Assembly (NCBI GenBank): GCA_024398935.1
Contig: JAKSIH010000021.1
Coordinates: forward strand, 1-48,461
Source of the DNA: Fibrobacter sp.
GTDB lineage: Bacteria > Fibrobacterota > Fibrobacteria > Fibrobacterales > Fibrobacteraceae
Reading direction: 5' to 3'
Length of the DNA stretch: 48,461 nucleotides
The translations under genes and the position numbers were made by a program. A model generated the notes under the pieces. That model saw only the letters and a program-made list of their open reading frames with translations. It did no database searches and was not told the DNA's origin. Positions 1 to 8,331 of this stretch are shown here, in pieces. Numbering within the stretch: the stretch's first letter is position 1; the number at the start of each line of letters is the position of its first letter.

Positions 1-75
1 ACGACTTGAATTTACAAATTTTTTTCCAATTAAACCATTTTGTAGAGGGGATAGGGGGTAGGGTACAGGGGGTAA

Positions 76-106
76 TAGAAACTAGAAACTAGAAATTAGA
101 AACTAG
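76..106. repeat. Heptad tandem repeat TAGAAAC (4 units)
   Basis: Four consecutive 7-bp units (three TAGAAAC, one TAGAAAT) followed by a further TAG. A related stretch in the opposite orientation (TCTAG core every 7 bp) lies at 184-206, so the two blocks are imperfect inverted partners flanking about 75 bp. The rest of 1-214 contains no gene I can support. Confidence 0.8.
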
Positions 107-183
107 GGATGTCGGGAATATGCTGCGGAAAAAAAATCACATTCGTTTAAAAGAAGCAGGCGCTTGCATCCTGTAGCCCTAAC

Positions 184-206
184 CTCTAGATTCTAGTCTC
201 TAGCCC
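184..206. repeat. Inverted partner of the TAGAAAC heptad block
   Basis: Three TCTAG cores spaced by 7 bp, in the inverse sense to the block at 76-106. It lies immediately downstream of the stop of the membrane-protein gene ending at 215, so it could form RNA structure at that transcript's 3' end. Confidence 0.55.
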
Positions 207-214
207 CTAAAAGC

Positions 215-1162
215 CTACTCCTCCTCAATACCCATCAGTTTCATGGCCTGCTTCCAGGTTTCCTTGTTCTCGAAGCCATCTCGCTTTCCGCCTCCATAGC
301 GGGCATGGGCAAATTCTTCCAGCAACTCACGCCAGCCATCCTTACTCCCCCACTTTTCCAGTTCACCGGATTTCAGCAAGGCGTCAAGATTAACCTCTCC
401 CGTGACACTCTTCCCGGCATTCTCCATCCGACCCGCAACAAACTCCTTACAGACCGATTCCAGTTCCAGAAGCCACTGACGGCTATCCGCAGAATTGACC
501 CTCTGCTTCAATACAGCCATTCTATCCCGAATCCGGTTTTCTGCAGCTTTCCTTGCGCTCTCGGCCGCACGACTTGCACCCCTCCGTCTCGCTCGCCAGA
601 CTCCAGCCAGCAACAACAACAGGGCTACCGCACCACCCACAATCGCAGGAGTCCAGTTAGAAGGTTCTTCCGATCGCAGAGGGACACTTTCCGTTCTCAA
701 TTCCAGAGGGCGCCCCATCGGTGTGGGAATTTCATATTTCATTACAGGCATGGTCAGGTTTCCCGTATCCTGCACCGCGACCTTGTAGGTAAAGGTTATG
801 GACGCAATCTCCTTGCCGTCCTTTACAGATCGGGCCGATTCCTGGCTTACGCTTACCTGCTCAACCCCCTTTGCGGTCAGGGAATTGGTCGGTACCACCA
901 GAAGGGCACTACCGTTGACACTCCAGCTTACCGTCACCGGGAAATCGATGGTATCCCCAACCGTTACGGAAAGAGGCTGAACTGTCCCAGAACCATCCTT
1001 TATTCCTGCCGAAATCGTAATTCCAAGCTGTTCCGCCGTAGGCATCTGCGGTTCGGGTGCAACATCATTATTTTCCGACTGAAGCGGACCTGCAACACTA
1101 CTATCAGGCAACACCTGCAAAGAATCGTTTTCCATGGGCAAGAATATACAAAGTTCATCCAC
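215..1162 (-). CDS. Single-pass membrane protein, BatD-like architecture
   Basis: Seen: about 165 extracytoplasmic-looking residues rich in beta-strand (a VTVGDTIDFPVTV stretch), one clear transmembrane helix near residues 172-190 followed by RARRRG, then a charged helical cytoplasmic tail of about 120 residues. This order resembles the C-terminal half of BatD/oxygen-tolerance membrane proteins, but I see no decisive motif, so family assignment is inference. There is no signal peptide at the N-terminus, which is unusual for this topology. The ATG at 1162 directly follows the T-tract of the upstream gene's terminator; an in-frame ATG at 1135 is an alternative. Neither has a convincing ribosome binding site. 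The gene may be a 5'-truncated descendant of a longer protein. Confidence 0.6.
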   Translation of the reverse strand: MDELCIFLPMENDSLQVLPDSSVAGPLQSENNDVAPEPQMPTAEQLGITISAGIKDGSGTVQPLSVTVGDTIDFPVTVSWSVNGSALLVVPTNSLTAKGVEQVSVSQESARSVKDGKEIASITFTYKVAVQDTGNLTMPVMKYEIPTPMGRPLELRTESVPLRSEEPSNWTPAIVGGAVALLLLLAGVWRARRRGASRAAESARKAAENRIRDRMAVLKQRVNSADSRQWLLELESVCKEFVAGRMENAGKSVTGEVNLDALLKSGELEKWGSKDGWRELLEEFAHARYGGGKRDGFENKETWKQAMKLMGIEEE

Positions 1163-1194
1163 AAAAAAAGCCCCGTACCTTTACGGTACAGGGC
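1163..1194 (-). terminator. Rho-independent terminator of the GH8 gene
   Basis: Arms 1185-1194 and 1170-1179 pair at 9 of 10 positions around a 5-nt loop and are followed on the minus strand by seven T. It sits 22 bp after the GH8 stop codon. Confidence 0.85.
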
Positions 1195-1215
1195 CTTAAG
1201 AACAGAAATCACCTG

Positions 1216-2613
1216 TTAGATAGGCAAGTTGGCCGGCTTTACAAACATACCATTCAGCAGTTCACCATACATGGTCTGCAGGATATGGGGGAAGTAATTG
1301 AAGCCGGAAATCGTCCTTGTGTTGAACGATGCAGTGCAGTTATCAAGCCAGGACTGAGCACCTGCCATACCAGTCAAGCACCAGGCACCCTGCCAGTGAG
1401 GCAGCAGGTTCTTGTTCGGTTCGCCATCGGGCATGCCAGGAACTGCGGAATACTGAATCTTTCCGGCAGTTTCCAGGTTTGCAGGATCGCCAGCAGACTT
1501 AGCCGAGATGAAGCTGTTCAGGGTATTCAGCACCTGAGCTGCACGGGGGTCCTGAGTCCAGTAGTAGTCCCAGGCGATACGCCAAGGAATACGGACAGAT
1601 TCCTGATGGAACATCCAGTAAGTCTTGTCAGCGCTATGGTTATTGGGATTGATAGCCTTACCAGTATAGTCAACCCAGTCTGGGAACACGCCTGTACCAG
1701 CAGCCTGGATGTTCATCATGAAGTCGTACATGGTATTCAGTACACCAGTCCAGTCATGAGCCTTATCCACCTGGGCAAAGAGCTTCAGGGCGATCGGAGA
1801 GAAGTAGCTCAGGTTATAGGCGCTGGTTTCCTTTTTCCAGGTAGGAGTGTTACCGGAATAAAGGAGCTTCGTGGGACTGACTTCTTCATCCCACAAATCG
1901 TTAATAATTAGCAACGCATCGTTCAAGTAATCTGCGGAACCGGTGTTGTAGTAGGCCAGGATAAGGGACGTTGCAATATCCAGGTCTGCATCGGTTGCAG
2001 ATGAACTGTTCGCTGTGGAGCCAAAGGACTCATAGGAATAAGTACCCGTTTTCCACGGCATCAGGTTCGTAGTGCCGCCATAGGAACGGTAACCTCTATT
2101 ATATGTCCATAGGGCGTTCAGCACTTCGTAGTCGCCGGCGAATGTAGCAAGCACCATACCATAGCCCACACCTTCAGACACGGTGCATCCGCGCTTTTTA
2201 TAGCTATTGGTGGATTCTTCAATAACACAGTAGGCGTCGCTGTTGGTATCCCATACCACGCGGCCAGGCATCAGCCCCAGAGAAAGATAGGGTCCAAAGA
2301 TTACCTGCCATTCCGTAGCAGCAATCGGATAAAGGGCGGCTTCCTCAGCATAGGTCTTAAAATAGGTAGCCTTCCACTGGGCATACCAAGTCTGAGCCAC
2401 CGTGACATTTGCCGTTGCGGGCAAGCTGCCGTATGTTGCAGAAGGTGTAGGATTAGACGGAGTCGGGGTAGGAGTCGTAGGAGTGTTATCGCCCGGCCCC
2501 GGAGCAGGAGGAATCACCGGAGCAGGAGCAGAAGCATCATCGCTACCGCAAGCACTCATTCCTAGAGCCAAGCCAAAGGGCAGGGCTGCAGAGATCAACT
2601 TTTTAAAAAACAT
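1216..2613 (-). CDS. GH8 family endoglucanase (cellulase/xylanase), lipoprotein
   Basis: Hydrolyses beta-1,4-glucan or xylan with inversion; likely anchored at the cell surface. Seen: lipoprotein signal with Cys22 (LGMSAC), a Pro/Thr-rich linker at about residues 25-60, then a GH8 catalytic domain of about 400 residues. Family motifs are present: SEGVGYGM with the probable proton donor Glu147, ATDADLDIA at 207-215 with the conserved Asp residues, and QESVRIPWR at 337-345. Length fits a complete enzyme. The start is supported by a GAGAGG ribosome binding site. A TATATTTG promoter element lies 25 bp upstream and a terminator follows. GH8 includes cellulases, xylanases, chitosanases and lichenases, so exact substrate is not settled by sequence. 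No carbohydrate-binding module is evident. Confidence 0.93.
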   Translation of the reverse strand: MFFKKLISAALPFGLALGMSACGSDDASAPAPVIPPAPGPGDNTPTTPTPTPSNPTPSATYGSLPATANVTVAQTWYAQWKATYFKTYAEEAALYPIAATEWQVIFGPYLSLGLMPGRVVWDTNSDAYCVIEESTNSYKKRGCTVSEGVGYGMVLATFAGDYEVLNALWTYNRGYRSYGGTTNLMPWKTGTYSYESFGSTANSSSATDADLDIATSLILAYYNTGSADYLNDALLIINDLWDEEVSPTKLLYSGNTPTWKKETSAYNLSYFSPIALKLFAQVDKAHDWTGVLNTMYDFMMNIQAAGTGVFPDWVDYTGKAINPNNHSADKTYWMFHQESVRIPWRIAWDYYWTQDPRAAQVLNTLNSFISAKSAGDPANLETAGKIQYSAVPGMPDGEPNKNLLPHWQGAWCLTGMAGAQSWLDNCTASFNTRTISGFNYFPHILQTMYGELLNGMFVKPANLPI

Positions 2614-2637
2614 ATAGCCTCTCTAGACAATTTTATT

Positions 2638-2645
2638 CAAATATA
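2638..2645 (-). promoter_or_regulatory. TATATTTG (-7-like) promoter element for GH8
   Basis: Matches the Bacteroidetes -7 consensus TAnnTTTG and ends 25 bp before the GH8 start codon. I see no clear TTTG at the expected -33 spacing. Confidence 0.45.
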
Positions 2646-2717
2646 CTTTAGAAATCTTCGTTTATCGCATGGCGTAACGAAAAAAAAAGTCCAATCACAC
2701 CCTCTGTGATTTTAAAT

Positions 2718-2751
2718 ACAAAAAAAGGGCCGCGGTAACCCGCAACCCTTT
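2718..2751 (-). terminator. Terminator of the small secreted protein gene
   Basis: Stem AAAGGG/CCCTTT (2724-2729, 2746-2751) with an inner stem GCGG/CCGC and a TAAC loop, followed on the minus strand by seven T. It lies 24 bp after the stop at 2775. Confidence 0.85.
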
Positions 2752-2774
2752 TTAAGATTTTCGATCAAGTAAGA

Positions 2775-3662
2775 TTACTTAACCATGATCTGCTGAGACA
2801 TGCCTTCTGCGCGAACCATGTACACACCAGCCTGAACCTTGGAGAGGTCCATGGACTTCACGGAGGAAGCAGCCATCACGACCTGGCCCTGGAGGTTGAT
2901 GATTTCAGCCTTGGCAACGGTCTTACCGAAGGAGAGAGTACGGCCAGAGAGCTGAGCCTTGAAGGACTGAGCGGCCATGCCCTTTTCGATAGCCGGAGTC
3001 GGCAGAGAGCCATTACCGCACTGGTTGTTAGAACCGATTTCCTGGATCAGGAAGTCAGCAGAAGCTTCGAACTTCAGCTTGATGGCAGAAGCGGAACCGA
3101 GGACGACTGCCTGATCAACTTCAGTACCCCAACCGGTTGCCTGCTTGAACTTTGACCACGGATAATTCTGAGTGCCTACGCTGGGCTGCTTAGAAACGGC
3201 TGCAACATAGTTATTATAGCCAGTCACGGCCTTTTCGTTAGGAACGCCAATTTCGATCTTGAAGGTACCGGTAGAAGAATAGGTCAAGCAGATACCACCC
3301 CAAGCGGAGATGTCACCACCATCCTGTTCTTCGTTCACCAGGTTGAAGCCGAGACCCAGGTACGGGAATTCAGCACCAGTGCCGATAGAAGCGGTACCCT
3401 TAATGCCACCGTAAGCTTCGCACAGAGGACCGTAGAAGTTGTCGTAAGCGTTGGGTTCAACGTCAGAGGGCCAAACGAACTTGGAGTCACCACCGTCGTT
3501 TTCGTCGTTATAGTCGTACCAGTAGCCGGACTTTTCGTCATCGGAACCGGTAATCACACGGCCTTCAGTGTCAGAGCCATCCCAAATGAAGGTGGGGGCC
3601 AACTGAGCAGATGCCATGGCAGCACCAGCTGCGATAATAGCAAGAGTAAGTTTCTTATTCAT
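2775..3662 (-). CDS. Secreted protein with T9SS-type C-terminal sorting domain
   Basis: Seen: classical signal peptide (residues 1-19, cleavage after ASA), a beta-rich, Gly/Asp/Trp/Tyr-rich central domain of about 210 residues with features of a carbohydrate-binding jelly roll (inference only), and a C-terminal module from about residue 238 containing LQGQVV and GVYMVRAEG, ending in basic IMVK. That end matches the layout of type A T9SS sorting domains, which direct cargo across the outer membrane. There is no recognisable catalytic motif. The gene has its own promoter-like element and terminator, so it is probably monocistronic. It sits between a GH8 and a GH5 enzyme, which suggests a role in polysaccharide binding. 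Confidence 0.8.
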   Translation of the reverse strand: MNKKLTLAIIAAGAAMASAQLAPTFIWDGSDTEGRVITGSDDEKSGYWYDYNDENDGGDSKFVWPSDVEPNAYDNFYGPLCEAYGGIKGTASIGTGAEFPYLGLGFNLVNEEQDGGDISAWGGICLTYSSTGTFKIEIGVPNEKAVTGYNNYVAAVSKQPSVGTQNYPWSKFKQATGWGTEVDQAVVLGSASAIKLKFEASADFLIQEIGSNNQCGNGSLPTPAIEKGMAAQSFKAQLSGRTLSFGKTVAKAEIINLQGQVVMAASSVKSMDLSKVQAGVYMVRAEGMSQQIMVK

Positions 3663-4025
3663 AGTATTCTCTCTCTTTTTTATTTGTGAAGTCCCGCAGT
3701 GGGGACAAGGTTTGTTGCAAATATATCTTTTTTTTTCGCAGAAGCAATAACCCCCCTCTATTTTTTTTTGTTTCCTCCGGAAAACACTTGCTAAAAATCA
3801 CAGGAAACGGAACAAATCGCACCATTTACGCATTTTTTAGGTGTTTTACCGTGTTAGGAAAATCACTGTAAAAAAAAAGTTACCCCTATGTCGGGGTTTC
3901 ATTATTACTATTGATAAATAAACCACGACAAGTTTATCATAGTGTATACTAAGGTAACCAACGCAATCTATTATTTACACCATAGATTCATATTTTTAAT
4001 TATTTTTGAGAGAAAGGAGTCTTAT
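3663..4025. other. Divergent intergenic region, AT-rich, no gene
   Basis: Separates the minus-strand secreted protein from the plus-strand GH5. It holds the promoter at 3718-3747, a small GTCCC/GGGAC hairpin at 3691-3706 in the leader of the minus-strand gene, a CCCC/GGGG mini-hairpin near 3885-3898, and long T and A tracts. I see no coding potential. Confidence 0.7.
3718..3747 (-). promoter_or_regulatory. TTG-N19-TATATTTG promoter
   Basis: A TATATTTG element (3718-3725) with a TTG at 3745-3747, 19 bp upstream, matching Bacteroidetes -33/-7 spacing. It drives the secreted protein gene starting at 3662. Confidence 0.6.
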
Positions 4026-6221
4026 ATGACATTTTTTCGTAACTCTATGAAGGCCCTTGTCTTAGGTGGGTCTTTACTTCTGGGAACGACTCTTGCCAAC
4101 GCAAGTGCCGCCACAGCAAAGCCCCTCCGCGTAGGCCCCGTGCAGAACTACGGTGTGCTGGGAACGAGCGGCAACAAGGTCATCAGCCTTTCTACCAAGA
4201 AGGAAGTCATGCTTCGCGGCATGAGCATGTTCTGGTCCGACGCAACGGGCCTGCAGTACTACAACAAGAACGTTATGAAGTGGGCCGTCGAGAACCTGAA
4301 GGTGGACGTGATCCGTTACGCCATGGGCGTTCAGTATTACGATAGCCAGGGCGGTACCAGCGGAGAAATGGACGCCGGCTACTCCTACATCGGCAGTCCC
4401 GAAAAGCAGAAGAGCACCATCGACCTGATGGTGGAAGCGGCTATCGAAAACGACATCTACCTGATTATCGACTGGCATAGCCACCGCGCCGACAAGGAAC
4501 AGACTCAGGCAGCCGCTTTCTTTGCAGAAATGGCCCAGAAGTACAAGGATGTTCCCAACATCATCTGGGAAGTGTTTAACGAACCGGTCAACCAGAGCAT
4601 GAGCACCATTGCAAGTTACGCAAATACCGTGATTAGCGGCATCCGTAATGCAGGTTCCCAGAACCTGGCCCTGGTCGGTACTCCCAGCTGGTCCCAGATG
4701 GGTTCCTGTGGCGGAGTGAACCAGACGAACGTGGGCTATGTATTCCACTTCTATGCAGCAACCCACTCCAAGAATTCCTTTGCCGGCAACATCGAAAGAT
4801 GCCGTTCTCAGGGCAACGCAGTGTTCATCACCGAATGGGGTACCACGACTGCAGACGGTAAAGGCGCAGCAAGTGAAAGCGCAACCAATGATTGGACTTC
4901 CTATATGGAAACCAACAAGCTCAGCAACTGCAACTGGAGTCTCCGTAACGAAGTCAGCACCATTGGCGAAAAGTCCACCGAAGGTTCCGCATTGTTCGCC
5001 GGTGATGAATTCCTGAATACCGTAAGCAAGCTGAATGGAGCAACGTTCTCCAACTCCGGTAAAATTGTCAGCAAGTATCTTTCTAGCCATGGTAGCGTAT
5101 GGGCCGACACCCTTGCAGCAAGCAAGCCGGGCGCCTGTTCCTTCAAGTCCGCAACCGTTAGGACTTCTGCTGGCTCGCTGGCTGCTGTCTATAAGGCCGG
5201 TTGTACTTACACTTCCAGCAACCCCACCGTTGTCGCTAACGACGGTACCATCGCCGGCGCAGGTGTAGCACTCCTCACCGCAAACGACGGCTCCCTTTCC
5301 GTCGCAGTAATTGAAGAAGAACCGACTCAGACCTACACCGGTTTCGTTGACGTGAACTGCTATGTGGGTGGTACTTGCACCAAGAGCAAGGCCGTCAAGG
5401 ATTACGACGGCGATGGCAAGCTCGAAGCCATTATCGGTTCCTCTCTCCAGACTGCAGAAGGCGCAAAGATCACCTTCACTTCCCTGAACCCTGAAATCAT
5501 TACCATCAAGGAAGCAGTCTGCACCAACAAGCTCTGCTACGCCCTGCAGGACAAGAAGGTTCCCATGTATGTCTTCACCGGAACTCTCGGCTCTGCAAAG
5601 ATCGTGGCTACCGCTCCCGCAATCTCTGGCTACAACGCCTTGAACGACACGGTGACCATCACCTATGCAAAGGCAGAAAACAAGCCGGGCGCAGCATTCA
5701 AGGCTACTACCGTGGCTAAGGGTGGAACCATTGCAAACTTCTTCCCGGAAGTGACCTACTACGAAAAGCAGCCCATCGTCTATACTTTCGACGGAAAGGC
5801 AACATCCCCCTACCTGAGCAACGTAGGTGGCGCACTGGTCGCAGGAAACGAAGATGCAATCGTGGCTATCACGGCAACCGCTCCCGGAACAGAAAGCCGC
5901 TTGCCCATGGAACTTACCGTCACTGTGGTTGTCGGCGACAGCCTCACCGCAGTGAACAAGGGCAACACCCCCATTCTCCCCTCCAGGAAGGAAATCGCTA
6001 CGGCCCAGTTCAGCAAGGGCGGCATCGTCCTGAATGCGGCAACCAGCGGCCTTGCCACTGTGGAAATCTTCTCTGCAATGGGTAATGCGGAACAGACCAT
6101 CCAGAGCAACCTCTCTGCAGGTGCCAACTGGATTCCGGTCTCCGGTCTCCGTGCAGGTCACTACATTGTCCGCATCAAGCAGGATTCCAACGTTCAGTTC
6201 TTTACCCTGAACAAGAAGTAA
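4026..6221 (+). CDS. GH5 endoglucanase with Ig-like modules and T9SS-type sorting domain
   Basis: Retaining beta-1,4-endoglucanase, exported. The frame is open from 3942, but the ATG at 4026 has a strong AGGAG at 4015-4019 and begins a good signal peptide, giving 731 residues. The catalytic domain spans about residues 35-350 and resembles subfamily GH5_2: LRGMSMFW near the start, IDWHSH, acid/base Glu186 in VFNEP, HFYAATH, and nucleophile Glu270 in ITEWGT. About residues 365-640 hold repeated beta-sandwich/Ig-like segments with paired Cys. The last 70 residues look like a T9SS C-terminal sorting domain (VEIFSAMG, LRAGHYIVRIKQ). A terminator follows 30 bp downstream. Assignment to GH5 is firm; the sorting-domain call is from pattern only. 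Confidence 0.95.
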   Translation: MTFFRNSMKALVLGGSLLLGTTLANASAATAKPLRVGPVQNYGVLGTSGNKVISLSTKKEVMLRGMSMFWSDATGLQYYNKNVMKWAVENLKVDVIRYAMGVQYYDSQGGTSGEMDAGYSYIGSPEKQKSTIDLMVEAAIENDIYLIIDWHSHRADKEQTQAAAFFAEMAQKYKDVPNIIWEVFNEPVNQSMSTIASYANTVISGIRNAGSQNLALVGTPSWSQMGSCGGVNQTNVGYVFHFYAATHSKNSFAGNIERCRSQGNAVFITEWGTTTADGKGAASESATNDWTSYMETNKLSNCNWSLRNEVSTIGEKSTEGSALFAGDEFLNTVSKLNGATFSNSGKIVSKYLSSHGSVWADTLAASKPGACSFKSATVRTSAGSLAAVYKAGCTYTSSNPTVVANDGTIAGAGVALLTANDGSLSVAVIEEEPTQTYTGFVDVNCYVGGTCTKSKAVKDYDGDGKLEAIIGSSLQTAEGAKITFTSLNPEIITIKEAVCTNKLCYALQDKKVPMYVFTGTLGSAKIVATAPAISGYNALNDTVTITYAKAENKPGAAFKATTVAKGGTIANFFPEVTYYEKQPIVYTFDGKATSPYLSNVGGALVAGNEDAIVAITATAPGTESRLPMELTVTVVVGDSLTAVNKGNTPILPSRKEIATAQFSKGGIVLNAATSGLATVEIFSAMGNAEQTIQSNLSAGANWIPVSGLRAGHYIVRIKQDSNVQFFTLNKK

Positions 6222-6246
6222 TTAACTGAATCAGGTATTTTTGAAT

Positions 6247-6275
6247 AGTCCGCCGGCAACGGCGGGCTTTTTTTA
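6247..6275 (+). terminator. Terminator of the GH5 gene
   Basis: CCGCCG/CGGCGG stem (6250-6255, 6260-6265) with a GCAA tetraloop, followed by seven T. Confidence 0.92.
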
Positions 6276-6492
6276 TCGTTTAATGCACACGCTCATTTTG
6301 TAGGGACGCCATTCCTACAGGAGGCACAAAAGCAGAGGAATCCCCTGGATTTCCAGGACGAAAGCCCTCTCTTCTGACTAATTCAATGAAAGGGCTATTC
6401 AAGGCTATCATAGGCCCTGATCGTGAAAGATGTACACCAGAAAGAAAAAAGATTTCATCGCCTGTGGATCGCCGGTACAACTGCGGATACAA
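6276..6492. other. Convergent intergenic region, no gene
   Basis: Lies between the GH5 terminator and the operon terminator on the opposite strand. Open frames here overlap a terminator and lack ribosome binding sites, so I do not call them. A short CCTGGA/TCCAGG palindrome occurs near 6345-6358. Confidence 0.6.
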
Positions 6493-6523
6493 AAGAGGAC
6501 TGCGCATTGGGCGCAGTCCTCTT
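6493..6523 (-). terminator. Terminator of the six-gene outer-membrane operon
   Basis: A perfect 13-bp stem (6493-6505 with 6511-6523) around a 5-nt loop, with a short T run on the minus strand. It ends 24 bp after the GH18-like stop. No comparable hairpin occurs inside the operon. Confidence 0.88.
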
Positions 6524-6547
6524 CTTGCGTTATGCAATTAGAAAGAA

Positions 6548-7603
6548 TTACTTCTTCTTGGACTTGTAGTCAACTTCGGGACGAAGTTCCAGGCCAATGG
6601 TCACCAGGAGAGAGACGATAGGTTCGTGATGATCCTGAGAAAGGTCATACACGGCTACGCCGGCCATGCCATCGTTCTTCACCTGCTGAGCGACAGCCTT
6701 CACGGAAGGAATGCCCATGAACACGATGGTTTCATCCTTGCTTACAGCAACTTCGGACTGAGAGGCGTCATCGAAAGTCACCTTGTAATCCGGAGTGTCG
6801 AACTTACCCATCAGTTCCGCATAGGTGACGTAACCTTCGTTACCGCTACCCACACCCTGGTGAGAAGTGCCGAGGCCTTGTGCACCGGAGAAGGACTTGC
6901 CATACATAAAGATGATGGGGACCAGCTTATCGCTCTGGACGCCTGCACCGGAAACCTGGTCCAAGGCGCTCTTTACAAAGCTTGCGCTCTGGTTGGGAAC
7001 CACTTCGGAACTTTCTTCGGTCATCTGGTCGGCCATGAAAACATCCACATAGGCAACTCGATTCAGAGCTTCCACATCGTAGCCGTCCATGCCAGCAGAG
7101 GGATAAACCACTGCGGTCACGATAGAACCGGAAAGGCCATCAACAAGGGCATTTACCATCTTGCCGTAGGCTTCCTTGTCGTCGGAAGTGACATTCTGCC
7201 AGTCCAGTTCGATGCCGTCGCCACCATTTTCGGAAACCCAGCTGCTCACGTTAGAAACGAAGGAGGAAAGGGTTTCCTCAGAAGATGCGATTGCCTTCAG
7301 GTTGCCTTCGGCTTCCATGCCGCCAACGGAAACGATCAACTTCACATTGTTTTCCTTGGACAATTGAGCCAAGGTCTTGAAGTTTTCAGCATCGTTTTCA
7401 TCGGCGAAGGCCAGGGAACCGTCTTCAGCCGGAAGGAGACCCACATAGTGGATGTCGGTTACGGTATTATAGCGAATATCCTTCGGATAGAACTGGGAGT
7501 ACTGACTCCAGTAAGGATAGAAGCCAACAACCTTATCGGCTGCAGCCTGGGACATACCCACGCAAGCAACTGCAAGTGTAGAAATAAGAAATTTGAAATT
7601 CAT
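6548..7603 (-). CDS. GH18-fold protein with substituted catalytic residues (probable glycan-binding pseudoenzyme)
   Basis: Seen: signal peptide (residues 1-21), then a GH18 TIM-barrel pattern: VVGFYPYW strand 1, KLIVSVGG strand 3 (residues 88-95), and the strand-4 signature at 129-136. Active GH18 enzymes carry DxxDxDxE there; this protein reads D129-G-I-E132-L-D134-W-Q136. The middle Asp is Glu and the catalytic Glu is Gln (codon CAG at 7196-7198), and the later Met-x-Tyr-Asp motif is not evident. Known GH18 proteins lacking this Glu (chi-lectins, narbonin, concanavalin B) are non-catalytic, so I infer binding rather than hydrolysis. It is last in the operon with three outer-membrane barrels and has an AAGGTGGG ribosome binding site. 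No sorting domain or lipobox is seen, so it may be periplasmic or held by partners. Confidence 0.85.
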   Translation of the reverse strand: MNFKFLISTLAVACVGMSQAAADKVVGFYPYWSQYSQFYPKDIRYNTVTDIHYVGLLPAEDGSLAFADENDAENFKTLAQLSKENNVKLIVSVGGMEAEGNLKAIASSEETLSSFVSNVSSWVSENGGDGIELDWQNVTSDDKEAYGKMVNALVDGLSGSIVTAVVYPSAGMDGYDVEALNRVAYVDVFMADQMTEESSEVVPNQSASFVKSALDQVSGAGVQSDKLVPIIFMYGKSFSGAQGLGTSHQGVGSGNEGYVTYAELMGKFDTPDYKVTFDDASQSEVAVSKDETIVFMGIPSVKAVAQQVKNDGMAGVAVYDLSQDHHEPIVSLLVTIGLELRPEVDYKSKKK

Positions 7604-7621
7604 AATTTTCCCACCTTAAAA

Positions 7622-8320
7622 TTACGGTTCAGCCGGAGTTTCGGTTTCTTCTGCGGCGCTGGATTCCGGAGTCGGATCTTCAGCTGCGCTGGATTCAGGA
7701 CCCGGGGTAACAGGAGTGTCAATCACGGGGCATTCATCGCTAGCAGCGCAATCGATGCAATAGGTTACACCACCCTTGCTGCAATAGAGATGTGCATCGT
7801 AGTACAGCTGATCACCCTTGAGACCACCTTCTGCAGCCTGGCATTCACCCTTGGTGACCAGACCAGTTTCTGCTTCGGTGCAGGAACGATAGGGACGACC
7901 TTCGCGGCGGCCAAATGCAACGTACTGTTCGGCAATGGCACTGGAGTCCAGAACCATGGTGTCAAAAATTTCCGGTTCGTTGTCCACACCGTAAATGTTG
8001 AATGCCTTCAGGTACTTCAGCTTCTTGGAGTCCGTCGGATCCCAGGTAGCTTCGGTAAAGCCAGCATAGTTGACGGCGATCGTCTTCATCAGATCAGTAT
8101 TTTCAGTGAAGGCGGCGTCATCGGAGGTCTGGCCAGCATTACGGATTGCAACCTGGTCCATGATCTGCAGGGCGCGAAGATCCGGATTTACAGAAATATA
8201 TTCCGCAACGGACCAGCCGGTCGGGAAGTTTTCCTCTTCCGGATTGTTGACTTCCAGAGAGGAACAAGCCATGAGAGCAAAAACTGCTCCAGAGACTAAA
8301 AGAGAAAACTTATTCTTCAT
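7622..8320 (-). CDS. Surface/periplasmic lipoprotein of the outer-membrane operon, unknown function
   Basis: Unrecognised family. Seen: lipoprotein signal with LMAC (Cys about residue 19), about 155 residues of mixed secondary structure containing six to seven Cys in the C-terminal half (a CSKGGVTYCIDCAASDEC cluster), and an acidic Pro/Glu/Ser tail with repeated ESSAAE units typical of Fibrobacter linkers. The frame can be extended to a GTG at 8332, but the ATG at 8320 is preceded by GAGG at good spacing. The upstream barrel's stop codon overlaps this ribosome-binding region, so the two genes are probably translationally coupled. By position, it could be the lipoprotein partner of the barrels, as accessory lipoproteins are for other outer-membrane transporters; this is inference. 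Confidence 0.8.
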   Translation of the reverse strand: MKNKFSLLVSGAVFALMACSSLEVNNPEEENFPTGWSVAEYISVNPDLRALQIMDQVAIRNAGQTSDDAAFTENTDLMKTIAVNYAGFTEATWDPTDSKKLKYLKAFNIYGVDNEPEIFDTMVLDSSAIAEQYVAFGRREGRPYRSCTEAETGLVTKGECQAAEGGLKGDQLYYDAHLYCSKGGVTYCIDCAASDECPVIDTPVTPGPESSAAEDPTPESSAAEETETPAEP

Positions 8321-8331
8321 TTTAAACCTCA

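Noticed and set aside
4074..6161. Open frame antisense to the GH5 endoglucanase
   Set aside because: The sense strand has intact GH5 catalytic motifs and a strong ribosome binding site.
6280..6537. Short minus-strand ORF between two terminators
   Set aside because: It overlaps both terminator hairpins and has no family, signal or ribosome binding site.
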